Shown here: piece after piece, positions 16,344-25,474 of the stretch
How the letters are laid out: each line of letters opens with the position of its first letter
How positions within the stretch are numbered: position 1 is the first letter of the stretch
NCBI RefSeq assembly: GCF_965221685.1
Contig: NZ_OZ244907.1
Strand: one strand, 5' to 3'
Length of the DNA: 64,000 bases
Source: Palauibacter sp022826685
Lineage (GTDB): Bacteria > Gemmatimonadota > Gemmatimonadetes > Palauibacterales > Palauibacteraceae
The notes under the pieces: model-generated
The model's database searches: none
Told to the model about the DNA's origin: nothing
The model's input: only the letters and a program-made list of their open reading frames with translations
Translations under genes and position numbers: made by a program

Positions 16344-18445
16344 GCCTCGCCGCCCTCGCGGGTCCGGGCGCGCTCTCGGCGGGCGCTGCCGCCCTCGCGG
16401 GGCAGGAGGGGGCGGGAGCCGGGTTCCATCCGGTGCTCCCGTGGCTCATCCTCGCCCTCCCGCTGCTCGGGGCCGCGGTGAACGGGGTCGGAGCCTTCCT
16501 GTGGCGCGACGACAAGCGGATCCCGACGATCGTCGGCCCCGCGGCGCTGCTCGGGAGCTTCGCCGTCGTCCTCGTGAACTTCATCGGGATGAGCGGGGCG
16601 GAGCTGCACGGCGCGGAGGTCGTCCGCCTGTGGAGCTGGATCGTGTCAGGGGACCTCAGCATCGGGGTCGACCTCCAGTTCGACCAGCTCTCGATGCTGA
16701 TGTGCATGATCGTGACCGGCGTCGGGAGCCTGATCCACATCTATTCCGTCGGCTACATGCGCGACGACCCCGGCTATTCCCGCTATTTCTCGTATCTCAA
16801 CCTCTTCGTCTTCTTCATGCTCGTCCTCGTCCTGGGGGCCAGCTTCCCGCTGATGTTCGTGGGATGGGAGGGCGTGGGGCTCTGTTCGTACCTGCTCATC
16901 GGCTTCTGGTACGAGAATCGGGAGTACGCGAACGCGGGGAAAAAGGCGTTCATCATGAACCGGATCGGCGACGCGGGCTTCCTCGTCGCCATGTTCCTCG
17001 TCTTCGTGGCCTTCGGGACGCTCGACTTCGTTCCCGTCCTCGCGGCGGCGGAGGGGACGCTCTCCTACGGCGGCGCGCTCGTGACCGGGATCACCCTCCT
17101 CCTCTTCCTCGGCTGCACGGGGAAGTCGGCCCAGATCCCCCTTCACACCTGGCTTCCGGACGCCATGGCGGGTCCGACGCCGGTCTCGGCGCTCATTCAC
17201 GCGGCGACGATGGTGACGGCGGGGGTCTACCTCATCGCGCGCACGAGCGTCCTGTTCGCGCTCTCGCCCGTCTCGCAGGGGGTGGTCGCGGCGGTGGGCG
17301 CGGGGACGGCGCTCTTCGCGGCCTCGATCGCGATCCGGCAGTACGACATCAAGAAGGTGCTCGCGTACTCCACGATCTCGCAGCTCGGCTACATGTTCCT
17401 CGCCGTCGGGGTGGGGGCGTTCACGGCCGGCGTCTTCCACCTGATGACGCACGCCTTCTTCAAGGCGCTCCTCTTCCTGGGAGCGGGGGCCGTGATCCAC
17501 GCGGTGCACCACGCGTGGGCGCACGGCGACGACGCGCACGGGGACGGACACGGAGACGCGGATCACGGCGACCCGAACGACATGCGGAACCACGGCGGGC
17601 TCCGGAAGTTCATGCCCCGCACCTTCGTCTTCATGTGGGTCGCGACGCTCGCGATCGCGGGCGTGCCGCCGCTGGCCGGGTTCTTCTCGAAGGACGAGAT
17701 CATCTGGTACTCGGGCGCCTACGGATACCCGATCCTGTGGGGCGTGGCGCTCGCGACGGCGCTGCTCACGGCCGTGTACATGGCCCGCCTCATGGTGATG
17801 ACCTTCCACGGCGGGAACCGGACGTTCGGCCACGGGGGGGCCGCGGAGGCCGGCCGGCGCCTGCGCGAGGTGCCCGCCGTCATGTGGGCGCCGCTCGCCG
17901 TCCTCGCCGTCCTCTCCGTCGTCGGAGGATGGGCAAACATCCCCGAGGCGCTGCCGCTCCTCCCGACCGTCGAGTGGCTGCACCACTGGCTGGAGCCGGT
18001 GTTCGCGCCGGCGATCGCCGTCAAGGAGGCGCACGGCTTCTCCCCCGAGTACCGGTCGCCGGTCGGGGGCGGCGAGGCGCTGTGGGCCGGGATCTCCGCG
18101 GCGATCGCGATCGCGGCCGTCGTCGGGACCGTCCGCGCCCTGTCGCCGAAGCCGGTGCCGACGGAGGCGGAGGCGGTGGCGCCGACCGGGTTCGCCCGCG
18201 TGCTCCACGACAAGTGGTACGTGGATGAACTGTACGACCGCGCGATCGTCCGGCCCTCGCTCGCCCTGTGGCGCGCCTGCTGGCGGATCGTGGACGCGGG
18301 CATCATCGACGGCGCCGTGAACGGGGCGGGGCGCGCCGCCCGCCTCCTCGGATGGGCCGGGGGGCAGCTCCAGACGGGCCGCGTGACGACCTACCTCGTC
18401 GCCTTCATGCTCGGTGCGCTGCTCGTCCTCGGGGTGCTCTCATGA
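16340..18445 (+). CDS. nuoL: NADH-quinone oxidoreductase subunit L with His/Asp-rich loop
   Basis: Distal antiporter-like proton-pumping subunit, 701 aa with many predicted helices and the long C-terminal lateral helix. The core shows FVGWEGVGLCSYLLIGFWY, HTWLPDAMAGPTPVSALIHA and the discontinuous-helix lysine region. A loop at residues 387-418 (17498-17593), just before the conserved GGLRKFMP, is expanded by about 25 residues and dominated by His, Asp and Gly. Most homologs read a short HHEQDMR there. GTG at 16340 overlaps the nuoK stop; GTG at 16337 is one codon earlier and equally possible. Confidence 0.94.
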   Translation: MSLAALAGPGALSAGAAALAGQEGAGAGFHPVLPWLILALPLLGAAVNGVGAFLWRDDKRIPTIVGPAALLGSFAVVLVNFIGMSGAELHGAEVVRLWSWIVSGDLSIGVDLQFDQLSMLMCMIVTGVGSLIHIYSVGYMRDDPGYSRYFSYLNLFVFFMLVLVLGASFPLMFVGWEGVGLCSYLLIGFWYENREYANAGKKAFIMNRIGDAGFLVAMFLVFVAFGTLDFVPVLAAAEGTLSYGGALVTGITLLLFLGCTGKSAQIPLHTWLPDAMAGPTPVSALIHAATMVTAGVYLIARTSVLFALSPVSQGVVAAVGAGTALFAASIAIRQYDIKKVLAYSTISQLGYMFLAVGVGAFTAGVFHLMTHAFFKALLFLGAGAVIHAVHHAWAHGDDAHGDGHGDADHGDPNDMRNHGGLRKFMPRTFVFMWVATLAIAGVPPLAGFFSKDEIIWYSGAYGYPILWGVALATALLTAVYMARLMVMTFHGGNRTFGHGGAAEAGRRLREVPAVMWAPLAVLAVLSVVGGWANIPEALPLLPTVEWLHHWLEPVFAPAIAVKEAHGFSPEYRSPVGGGEALWAGISAAIAIAAVVGTVRALSPKPVPTEAEAVAPTGFARVLHDKWYVDELYDRAIVRPSLALWRACWRIVDAGIIDGAVNGAGRAARLLGWAGGQLQTGRVTTYLVAFMLGALLVLGVLS

Positions 18446-20052
18446 TGGCCCTCTACGACGGGCACTGGATCCTGACGGCGCTCGTGCTCCTCCCCCTCGT
18501 CGGCGGCGCGGCCTGCCTCGTGGTGCCGGAGGCGCGCGCGAAGACCGTCGCCCTCGCGACGACGCTCGTCCTTTTCGCGCTCTCGCTGCCGCTCTTCTGG
18601 ACCTTCGACACGGCGGAGCCGGGATTCCAGAACCTCGTCTCCATCCCGTGGATCGAGGCGTGGGGGATCTCGTACGCGGTGGGGTTGGACGGGATCTCCA
18701 TCCTCATGATCCTGCTCACGACCTTCACGATGCCGTTGGCGGTGGCGGGCTCCTTCTCCTACATCCGGCGCCGGGAGCGCGCCTTCTACGCGATGCTCCT
18801 CTTCCTCACGACGGGGATGATCGGCGTCTTCGTCGCCCTCGATCTCTTCCTGTTCTACGTGTTCTGGGAGATCATGCTGATTCCGATGTACTTCCTCATC
18901 GGGGTCTGGGGCGGGGAGCGCCGGATCTATTCCGCCGTGAAGTTCTTCCTCTACACGGCGGTGGGCTCGCTCCTCATGCTCGTCGCGATCGTGACCCTCG
19001 CGTGGATCTTCCAGGACGGCTCCGGGGCGTGGAGTTTCGCCTACGAGGATCTCGTGTCGCTCGAACTCGCGCGGCGCGCGCAGCTGTGGCTCTTCGCGGG
19101 ATTCGCGCTCGCGTTCGCGATCAAGGTGCCGCTCTTCCCGTTCCACACCTGGCTGCCCGACGCGCACGTGGAGGCCCCGACGGCGGGCTCCGTGATCCTG
19201 GCGGGGGTGCTGCTCAAGATGGGCGTGTACGGCTTCCTTCGCTTCGGGCTCCCCTTCTTCCCGGCCGCGGCGACGGACCCCGTGGTCGTGAACGCGATGC
19301 TCGTGCTGGGGCTCATCGGGATCCTGTATGCGGCCTGGGTGGCGGCGGTCCAGCCGGACGCGAAGAAGCTCATCGCCTATACCTCGGTCGCCCACCTCGG
19401 CTTCGTCGTGCTCGGCGTGTTCGGGCTCACGACCCAGGGGATCGAGGGCGGCATCCTCCAGATGGTGAACCACGGGATTTCGACGGGGGCGCTCTTCCTC
19501 CTCATCGGGATGCTGTACGAGCGGCGCCACTCGCGGGCGATCGCGGACTTCGGCGGCATCGCGAAGGTGATGCCGGTGTTCGCCTTCGCGCTCGTCGTCG
19601 TCGCGCTGTCTTCCGTCGGGCTTCCGGGGACGAACGGCTTCGTCGGCGAGTTCCTGATCCTCGTGGGGACGTTCCGGACGCACCCGTGGATCGCCGCCAT
19701 CGCGACGACCGGCGTGATCTTCGCGGCCTGCTACATGCTGCCCATGGTGCAGCGCGTCCTCTTCAACCGTCTCGATCGGGAGGAGAACCGCGCGCTCACC
19801 GACGTGAACCGCCGGGAGCGGCTGATCCTCGCCCCGCTCCTCGCGCTGATCCTGCTCATCGGCGTGTGGCCGGGCCCCTTCCTGAACCGGACGAGGGCGT
19901 CCGTGGAGGCGCTCATCGAGCACGTGGAGACGCGCTCGGCGAGCGTGCCCGCCGCGGAGCCCGTGTCCGTGGAGCCCGTGTCCAGCGACGCCGTCTCCGT
20001 CGACGCCGTTTCCATCGAGGCCGTGTCCGTCGACGCCGGGGGAGGGGAGTGA
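18442..20052 (+). CDS. nuoM: NADH-quinone oxidoreductase subunit M with repeat tail
   Basis: Antiporter-like proton-pumping subunit, 536 aa. Key features are FYVFWEIMLIPMYFLIGVWG with the proton-path glutamate, the helix-8 segment FPFHTWLPDAHVEAPTAGSV and SVGLPGTNGFVGEF. After the last helix, the C-terminus is a polar tail of about 35 residues built from a five-residue unit of the type (D/E)(P/A)VS(V/I/S), encoded by tandem 15-base units. Such a tail is not part of the normal subunit. ATG at 18442 forms ATGA with the nuoL stop. Confidence 0.94.
   Translation: MMALYDGHWILTALVLLPLVGGAACLVVPEARAKTVALATTLVLFALSLPLFWTFDTAEPGFQNLVSIPWIEAWGISYAVGLDGISILMILLTTFTMPLAVAGSFSYIRRRERAFYAMLLFLTTGMIGVFVALDLFLFYVFWEIMLIPMYFLIGVWGGERRIYSAVKFFLYTAVGSLLMLVAIVTLAWIFQDGSGAWSFAYEDLVSLELARRAQLWLFAGFALAFAIKVPLFPFHTWLPDAHVEAPTAGSVILAGVLLKMGVYGFLRFGLPFFPAAATDPVVVNAMLVLGLIGILYAAWVAAVQPDAKKLIAYTSVAHLGFVVLGVFGLTTQGIEGGILQMVNHGISTGALFLLIGMLYERRHSRAIADFGGIAKVMPVFAFALVVVALSSVGLPGTNGFVGEFLILVGTFRTHPWIAAIATTGVIFAACYMLPMVQRVLFNRLDREENRALTDVNRRERLILAPLLALILLIGVWPGPFLNRTRASVEALIEHVETRSASVPAAEPVSVEPVSSDAVSVDAVSIEAVSVDAGGGE
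19957..20031 (+). repeat. Five 15-base tandem units at the 3-prime end of nuoM
   Basis: Five imperfect in-frame copies of a 15-base unit encode EPVSV, EPVSS, DAVSV, DAVSI and EAVSV. The copies differ mainly at first- and third-codon positions, so the array has drifted but stayed in frame. It lies immediately before the stop codon, in the cytoplasmic or periplasmic tail of NuoM. Confidence 0.8.
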
Positions 20053-20053
20053 C

Positions 20054-21553
20054 GTGAGCCACTGGGTCGCGCTCCTGCCGGAAGTCGTCCTGTCGCTGGC
20101 GGCGATGTTCATCCTCATGCGCGACGCCTTCGTGCGCCCGGGCGGGGGCGGCGCCGGCGGCGATCGGATGTCCGTGGACTGCCTCGTCACGCTGTATTCG
20201 ATCGCGGGCGCGCTCATCGCGAGCCTGTGGCTCATGGACGCCTCCGCCGCGCCGGACGCGATGATCGCGCTCGACGGCTTCCGCGTGGCGGCGGACGTGA
20301 TCCTCCTCGGCGGCGCGCTGCTCGTGGTGTCGCTCTCGCGCGATTACCTGGACCGCGAGGGGCTCCGTTCCCCGGAGTTCCACGCGCTGATCCTGCTGGC
20401 CCTCGTCGGGATGATGGTGCTCGTCGCGGCGCGCGACCTCATCCTCCTCTTCGTCGGCCTCGAGCTGATGTCGATCTCCGTCTACGTCCTCACCGGATTC
20501 GTCCGCAAGAACCCGCGCTCCTCCGAGGCGAGCCTCAAGTACTTCATCGTCGGCGCCTTCGCGAGCGCCTTCGTCGTGTACGGGATCGCGCTCCTCTACG
20601 GGGCCACCGGGACGACGCGCCTGGCTACCGCCGCCGAGGTGATCGCGGCCGGGCCGGCCGGGGGGGACCTCCTCCTCGTCGCCGGCATCGGCCTCCTCCT
20701 CATCGGCTTCGCGTTCAAGATCGCCGCCGTCCCCTTCCACATGTGGGCGCCGGACGCTTACGACGGCGCCCCCACGCCGGTGACCTCGTTCATGGCGACG
20801 GGGGTCAAGGCGGCCGCCTTCATCGCGCTCCTGCGCGTGCTGACCGTGGATCTGGGGGGCGCGGCCGAGGTGTGGAGGAGTGCCGTGTGGTGGCTCGCGA
20901 TCCTGACGATGATCGTGCCGAACCTGGTCGCGCTGTCGCAGCAGGATGTGAAGCGGATGCTCGCCTACTCCTCGGTGGCCCACGCCGGATACCTCCTCGT
21001 CGGCGTCGTCGCGGCCTCCGCACTCGGCCGCTCCGCCTCGCTCTTCTACCTCGCGGCGTACACCGTGGTGACCGCCGGGAGCTTCGCCATCGTCTTCCAC
21101 GTGGCGGGGCGGGGCGACCGGAACCAGCGGGTGCGCGACTACCGGGGGCTGGGCTGGCGGCGTCCGGTGCTCGGGGCCGCGCTCCTCGTCTTCCTCCTCT
21201 CGCTGGCGGGCTTCCCGCCCACGGCGGGCTTCGTCGGAAAGCTGTACCTGCTTCGCGCCGCGGTGGATGCGGGCGAGACCTCGCTGGCCGTCACGCTCGT
21301 GCTGACCAGCCTCGTCGCCTACTACTACTACCTCCGCGTGGTGTGGAAGATGTACTTCGAGGCGGCGCCTGAGGACGCGCACACGCCGCCGTCTCCCAAA
21401 CCGGGGTTCAATCTCGTGATCGGGACCTGCGTGGCCCTGATCCTTCTCGGCGGCCTCTTCCCGGGCCGCATCATCGACCGGGCCCGCGACGCGCTCGCGG
21501 ATGCGCCCGCGCCGGGCATGGTCGTGCAGGCCGAGGACCCGCCGTCGCCGTAA
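20054..21553 (+). CDS. nuoN: NADH-quinone oxidoreductase subunit N
   Basis: Third antiporter-like proton-pumping subunit, 499 aa. Typical stretches are LLFVGLELMSISVYVLTGF, NPRSSEASLKYFIVGAFASAF with the proton-path lysine, VPFHMWAPDAYDGAPTPVT and LSLAGFPPTAGFVGKLYL. GTG at 20054 begins one base after the nuoM stop. The stop is fused with the start of the phosphohexomutase gene (TAATG), extending the transcription unit beyond complex I. Confidence 0.95.
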   Translation: MSHWVALLPEVVLSLAAMFILMRDAFVRPGGGGAGGDRMSVDCLVTLYSIAGALIASLWLMDASAAPDAMIALDGFRVAADVILLGGALLVVSLSRDYLDREGLRSPEFHALILLALVGMMVLVAARDLILLFVGLELMSISVYVLTGFVRKNPRSSEASLKYFIVGAFASAFVVYGIALLYGATGTTRLATAAEVIAAGPAGGDLLLVAGIGLLLIGFAFKIAAVPFHMWAPDAYDGAPTPVTSFMATGVKAAAFIALLRVLTVDLGGAAEVWRSAVWWLAILTMIVPNLVALSQQDVKRMLAYSSVAHAGYLLVGVVAASALGRSASLFYLAAYTVVTAGSFAIVFHVAGRGDRNQRVRDYRGLGWRRPVLGAALLVFLLSLAGFPPTAGFVGKLYLLRAAVDAGETSLAVTLVLTSLVAYYYYLRVVWKMYFEAAPEDAHTPPSPKPGFNLVIGTCVALILLGGLFPGRIIDRARDALADAPAPGMVVQAEDPPSP

Positions 21554-22920
21554 TGCGGATCCCCTCCGGAATTTTCCGCGAATACGACATTCGCGGGATC
21601 GTCGGGGACGACCTGACGGAGACGGCGGCCGAACTCGTCGGGCGGGCCTTCGGGACCGAACTCGCCGGGCGCCCGTCGCCCCGCGTCGTCGTGGGACACG
21701 ACAACCGGCCCTCCTCTCCGGCCCTCTCCGCCGCGCTGTGCCGCGGCCTGTGCGCGGCCGGCGTCGACGTCACGACGATCGGCACCGTGCCCACGCCGAC
21801 CCTCTATTTCGCCGCCATCGAGTTCGGGACGGACGGGGCGATTCAGATCACCGGATCCCACAACCCGCCCGAATACAACGGAATCAAGCTCGTGCGGGAC
21901 GGCGGGTCGCTCTACGGCCCGGCGATCCTGGCCCTCCGCGACCGGATCGAGGCGGAGGACTTCGCGTCGGGGCGGGGGGAGATCCGGGAGGCGGAGATCC
22001 TCGACCGCTACGTGGAGGAGATCGCCGCGCGCGGACGGGTCGAAGGCGACGTGCGCATGGTGCTCGACTGCGGGAACGGGGTGGGGAGCGTCGTCGCGGT
22101 GCGCGCGCTGACCGCCGCGGGAATCGACGTGGACGGCCTCTACTGCGAGTCGGACGGGACCTTCCCGAACCACCACCCGGACCCGACCGTGGACGAGTAT
22201 GTGCAGGACCTGATTGCGCGCGTCCGGGGGAGCGGCGCGGACGTCGGCGCGGGACTCGACGGAGACGCGGACCGGATCGGCGCGGTGACCGAGGAGGGGA
22301 AGATCATCCGGGGGGATCACCTCCTTCTGCTCTTCGCGCGGGAAGTGCTCGCGGAGCGGCCGGGGGCCGAGGTCGTCTTCGACGTGAAGTGCTCGCAGGC
22401 GCTGCCACGGGTCATTCGGGCCGCTGGCGGCGTGCCCGTGATGTGGAAGACGGGACACTCGCTCATCAAGGAGCGCATGCGGGAGGGCGGATCTCCGATA
22501 TCGGGTGAGATGAGCGGACATATCTGCTTTGCCGACAGATTCTTCGGAACGGACGACGCGATCTATGCGGCGGCCCGTCTCGCGGGGCTCGTGTCCCGTT
22601 CGGGACGCCCGCTCTCGGAGTTGGCGGCGGAGATTCCGAGCTATCCGGCCACGCCGGAACTGCGCATCGACTGCCCGGAGGAGCGGAAGTTCGGTGTCGT
22701 GGCGGAGGCCGTGCGCTTCTTCCGCGAGCGTTACGAGGTCATCGACATCGACGGCGTGCGCGTCCTCTTCGATGGCGGGTGGCTGCTGATCCGGGCGAGC
22801 AACACGCAGCCGGTCGTCGTGGCGCGGATCGAGGCGGACACGGCGGCGCGCCTGCGGGAGATCGCGGACGTGGCGCGAACTTTTCTGGCCGGCCAGGGGG
22901 TCGACCTGCCGGCGGTTTGA
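21553..22920 (+). CDS. Phosphomannomutase/phosphoglucomutase (alpha-D-phosphohexomutase)
   Basis: Four-domain cytosolic enzyme, 455 aa, that moves phosphate between C1 and C6 of hexoses, supplying activated sugars for surface glycans. The phosphoserine loop is ITGSHNPPEYNG (S102), the metal loop GLDGDADRIGA, the sugar-specificity loop SGEMSGHICF, and the phosphate-binding loop RASNTQPVVVARIE. The GEMSGH sequence is shared by dual-specificity mannose/glucose mutases, so specificity stays open. The ATG overlaps the nuoN stop by one base, so it is probably co-expressed with complex I, an odd pairing. sucC follows after 16 bases. Confidence 0.92.
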   Translation: MRIPSGIFREYDIRGIVGDDLTETAAELVGRAFGTELAGRPSPRVVVGHDNRPSSPALSAALCRGLCAAGVDVTTIGTVPTPTLYFAAIEFGTDGAIQITGSHNPPEYNGIKLVRDGGSLYGPAILALRDRIEAEDFASGRGEIREAEILDRYVEEIAARGRVEGDVRMVLDCGNGVGSVVAVRALTAAGIDVDGLYCESDGTFPNHHPDPTVDEYVQDLIARVRGSGADVGAGLDGDADRIGAVTEEGKIIRGDHLLLLFAREVLAERPGAEVVFDVKCSQALPRVIRAAGGVPVMWKTGHSLIKERMREGGSPISGEMSGHICFADRFFGTDDAIYAAARLAGLVSRSGRPLSELAAEIPSYPATPELRIDCPEERKFGVVAEAVRFFRERYEVIDIDGVRVLFDGGWLLIRASNTQPVVVARIEADTAARLREIADVARTFLAGQGVDLPAV

Positions 22921-22936
22921 AGCGAGATTCGAGGCG

Positions 22937-24073
22937 ATGAATATTCATGAATACCAGGCGCGGGAGATCTTCGCCCGGCACGGCATCCCCGTGCCGGAGG
23001 CGGAGGTCGCCGCGACGGCGGAGGGAGCCGGGGCGGCGGCCGAACGCTTCGGCGGGGCAGTCGTCGTCAAGGCTCAGGTTCACGCCGGAGGCCGCGGCAA
23101 GGCGGGGGGCGTCAAGCTCGCCGATACGCCGGCCGAGGCGCGCGAGAGGGCCGAGCGCATCCTCGGGATGGAGATCAAGGGGATCGTGGTGCGGCGGGTC
23201 CTCGTCGCGCCGGCCGAGGACATCGCGTCCGAGGCCTACGTCGGCATCGTGCTCGACCGGGCGCGCCGGGCGGACACGATCATGGTCTCCTCGGAGGGCG
23301 GCGTCGACATCGAGGAGGTCGCCGCGACGATGCCCGAGGCGATCCGAAAGGTCGCCGTTGACCCGCGTTACGGGCTCCTTGCCCACCAGGCGGCGCTCCT
23401 CGGCCATCACCTCTACGACGACCCGCGCGTGGCGCGGCAGGCCTCCTCCATCATCGCGAAGCTCTACGAGGCCTACCGGGCGAGCGGCGCCACCCTGGCG
23501 GAAATCAACCCGATGATCGTGAACCCCGCGGGCGAGGTGAAGGCGATCGACGCGAAGATGAACATCGATGACAACGCCCTCTTCCGGCTCCCGGAGATCG
23601 CGGCGCTTCGCGATACGGGGGCGGAGAATCCGGCTGAGGTGCGGGCGCGCGAGGCCGAACTCACCTACATCCAGCTCGACGGCAACGTCGGGTGCTGCGT
23701 GAACGGGGCCGGCCTCGCGATGGCCACGATGGACCTCGTGAAGTACTACGGCGGCGAACCCGCGAACTTCCTCGACATCGGCGGCTCTTCGAATCCCGAC
23801 AAGGTCGTGGCCGCGCTCGAACTCATCACCGAAGACCCGAAGGTGAACTCGATCCTGTTCAACATCTTCGGCGGCATCACGCGCTGCGACGATGTCGCGA
23901 ACGGGATCGTGGAGGCGACGAGCCGCATGGAACTCGGCGTTCCGATCACGATCCGCCTCACGGGAACGAACGAGGAGGAGGGGGTCGCGATCCTCGCCGC
24001 GCGGGGCTTCGAGGCGATGGTCGACATGGACCGGGCGGTCGAGACCGCCGTCGGACGGGCGGGCGGCGGCTGA
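22937..24073 (+). CDS. sucC: Succinyl-CoA synthetase beta subunit
   Basis: ATP-grasp subunit, 378 aa, of the citric acid cycle enzyme that makes succinate plus a nucleoside triphosphate from succinyl-CoA. The N-terminus MNIHEYQAREIFARHGIPVP is classic. Nucleotide binding involves VVKAQVHAGGRGKAGGVKL; the CoA/phosphate side shows LDGNVGCCVNGAGLAMATMD and PANFLDIGGSSNPDKV, where most homologs have GGGA. ATP or GTP preference cannot be read. The stop overlaps the sucD start by one base. Confidence 0.95.
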   Translation: MNIHEYQAREIFARHGIPVPEAEVAATAEGAGAAAERFGGAVVVKAQVHAGGRGKAGGVKLADTPAEARERAERILGMEIKGIVVRRVLVAPAEDIASEAYVGIVLDRARRADTIMVSSEGGVDIEEVAATMPEAIRKVAVDPRYGLLAHQAALLGHHLYDDPRVARQASSIIAKLYEAYRASGATLAEINPMIVNPAGEVKAIDAKMNIDDNALFRLPEIAALRDTGAENPAEVRAREAELTYIQLDGNVGCCVNGAGLAMATMDLVKYYGGEPANFLDIGGSSNPDKVVAALELITEDPKVNSILFNIFGGITRCDDVANGIVEATSRMELGVPITIRLTGTNEEEGVAILAARGFEAMVDMDRAVETAVGRAGGG

Positions 24074-24939
24074 TGGGGATCTTCATCGGAGACGACACGA
24101 GGCTCGTGGTCCAGGGGATCACGGGACGCGACGGCTCGTTCCACACCCGGCAGATGATGGAGTACGGCACGCGCGTCGTGGCCGGCGTGACCCCGGGGAA
24201 GGGCGGCCGGACGTTCGACGACGCCGTGCCCGTGTTCGACACCGTGGAGGAGGCGGTGGCCGAGCAGGGCGCGAACACGAGCGTCATCTACGTGCCCGCG
24301 CGCTTCGCGGCGGATGCGGTGTTCGAGGCGGCGGACGCGGGGATCGCGCTCATCGTCTGCATCACGGAGGGCGTGCCCGTGGGGGACATGCTGCGCGTGC
24401 TGCCGTACGTGCGGGAGAAGGGCGCGCGTCTCATCGGCCCCAACTGTCCCGGACTCATCGTCCCCGGCCGCTGCAAGGTCGGGATCCTCCCGGGCCAGAT
24501 CGTGCGCGAGGGGCCGGTTGGGATCGTGAGCCGTTCCGGCACCCTCACCTACGAGGTCATCTTCCAGCTCACGCGGGCCGGGATCGGGCAGTCCGCCTGC
24601 GTCGGGATCGGGGGAGATCCGCTCATCGGCACGGACTTCGTCGATTGTCTCGCGGCGTTCGAGGCGGATCCGGAGACGGAGGCCGTCGCGGTCATCGGGG
24701 AGATCGGCGGGACGGACGAGCAGGTGGCGGCGGAATACGTGTCGCGGGAGATGAGGAAACCCGTCGTCGGCTTCATCGCGGGCCAGACCGCGCCGCCCGG
24801 CCGGCGCATGGGGCACGCGGGCGCGATCATCTCGGGCTCCGAGGGGACGGCGGAAGAGAAGATCCGCGCCTTCGAGAGCCACGGGATCGGCGTCGCGCGG
24901 AGGCCCGCCGACCTGGTCGGGCTGATACGCGACCGCTAG
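24073..24939 (+). CDS. sucD: Succinyl-CoA synthetase alpha subunit
   Basis: CoA-binding subunit, 288 aa. The CoA domain starts VVQGITGRDGSFHTRQM, with VVAGVTPGKGG following. The ligase domain carries IGPNCPGLIVPG, GIVSRSGTLTYE and the active-site histidine that becomes phosphorylated in RRMGHAGAI (H248). ATG at 24073 overlaps the sucC stop (TGATG), giving equal production of both subunits. An 87-base gap follows before the CBS gene; it contains only G-rich runs. Confidence 0.95.
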   Translation: MGIFIGDDTRLVVQGITGRDGSFHTRQMMEYGTRVVAGVTPGKGGRTFDDAVPVFDTVEEAVAEQGANTSVIYVPARFAADAVFEAADAGIALIVCITEGVPVGDMLRVLPYVREKGARLIGPNCPGLIVPGRCKVGILPGQIVREGPVGIVSRSGTLTYEVIFQLTRAGIGQSACVGIGGDPLIGTDFVDCLAAFEADPETEAVAVIGEIGGTDEQVAAEYVSREMRKPVVGFIAGQTAPPGRRMGHAGAIISGSEGTAEEKIRAFESHGIGVARRPADLVGLIRDR

Positions 24940-25026
24940 GCAGGGCGGGGCGGGTGGCCGGGGCGGGAACTCAAAGCGGGAACTGGGGCGGGGAACGCTG
25001 CGACGCAGAACCGGCAGGAGGCGGCT

Positions 25027-25470
25027 ATGAAGGTTCGTGAGATCATGACCCGCGACGTGACCACGGCCGCTCCCGGAATGACGCTGGAGGAGGCGGCGGA
25101 CATGCTCGCGCGGAGGCGGCTACGCGCGATGCCCGTCATCGATGACGAGGGCCATGTGCTCGGGATGCTCACGGACCGCCTGCTGATCAGTCGGCTTCTG
25201 CCCGCGCTCGAGCGGGCGGACGCGGGCGTGCCGCCGGCGGCAAGTGGTCACGCCGGGGAGGTGCGCGACATCATGGAACGAACGGTGATGTGCGTGAAGG
25301 AGGACGAACCGCTGGCCAACGTGGTTCGTCTGATGCTGGACAGGGAAATCGAACGCCTGCCGGTCGTCCGCGAGGGCCAGCTCGTCGGGTTTCTGACGCG
25401 CGGCGACATCATACGAAGGCTCCTTCTGCGGGACACGGCGGGCGAAACGGAGGAAACGAAAGGGGAGTGA
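25027..25470 (+). CDS. Tandem CBS-domain protein
   Basis: A 147-aa cytosolic protein made of two CBS motifs, roughly residues 1-60 and 78-140. They begin VREIMTRDVTTAAPGMTLEEA and VRDIMERTVMCVKEDEPLA. Each ends with a turn of the type DDEGHVLGMLTDR or REGQLVGFLTRGDI. Paired CBS motifs bind adenine nucleotides and act as energy sensors. The position between sucCD and ndk suggests nucleotide sensing, but a free-standing CBS pair gives no direct target. The start is ATG with an AGGAGG-type site just upstream. Confidence 0.87.
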   Translation: MKVREIMTRDVTTAAPGMTLEEAADMLARRRLRAMPVIDDEGHVLGMLTDRLLISRLLPALERADAGVPPAASGHAGEVRDIMERTVMCVKEDEPLANVVRLMLDREIERLPVVREGQLVGFLTRGDIIRRLLLRDTAGETEETKGE

Positions 25471-25474
25471 AGCC

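Noticed and set aside
16646..18208. 520-codon minus-strand frame opposite nuoL, very His/Asp/Arg-rich
   Set aside because: It is the complement shadow of nuoL codons, with no start context or homology signal.
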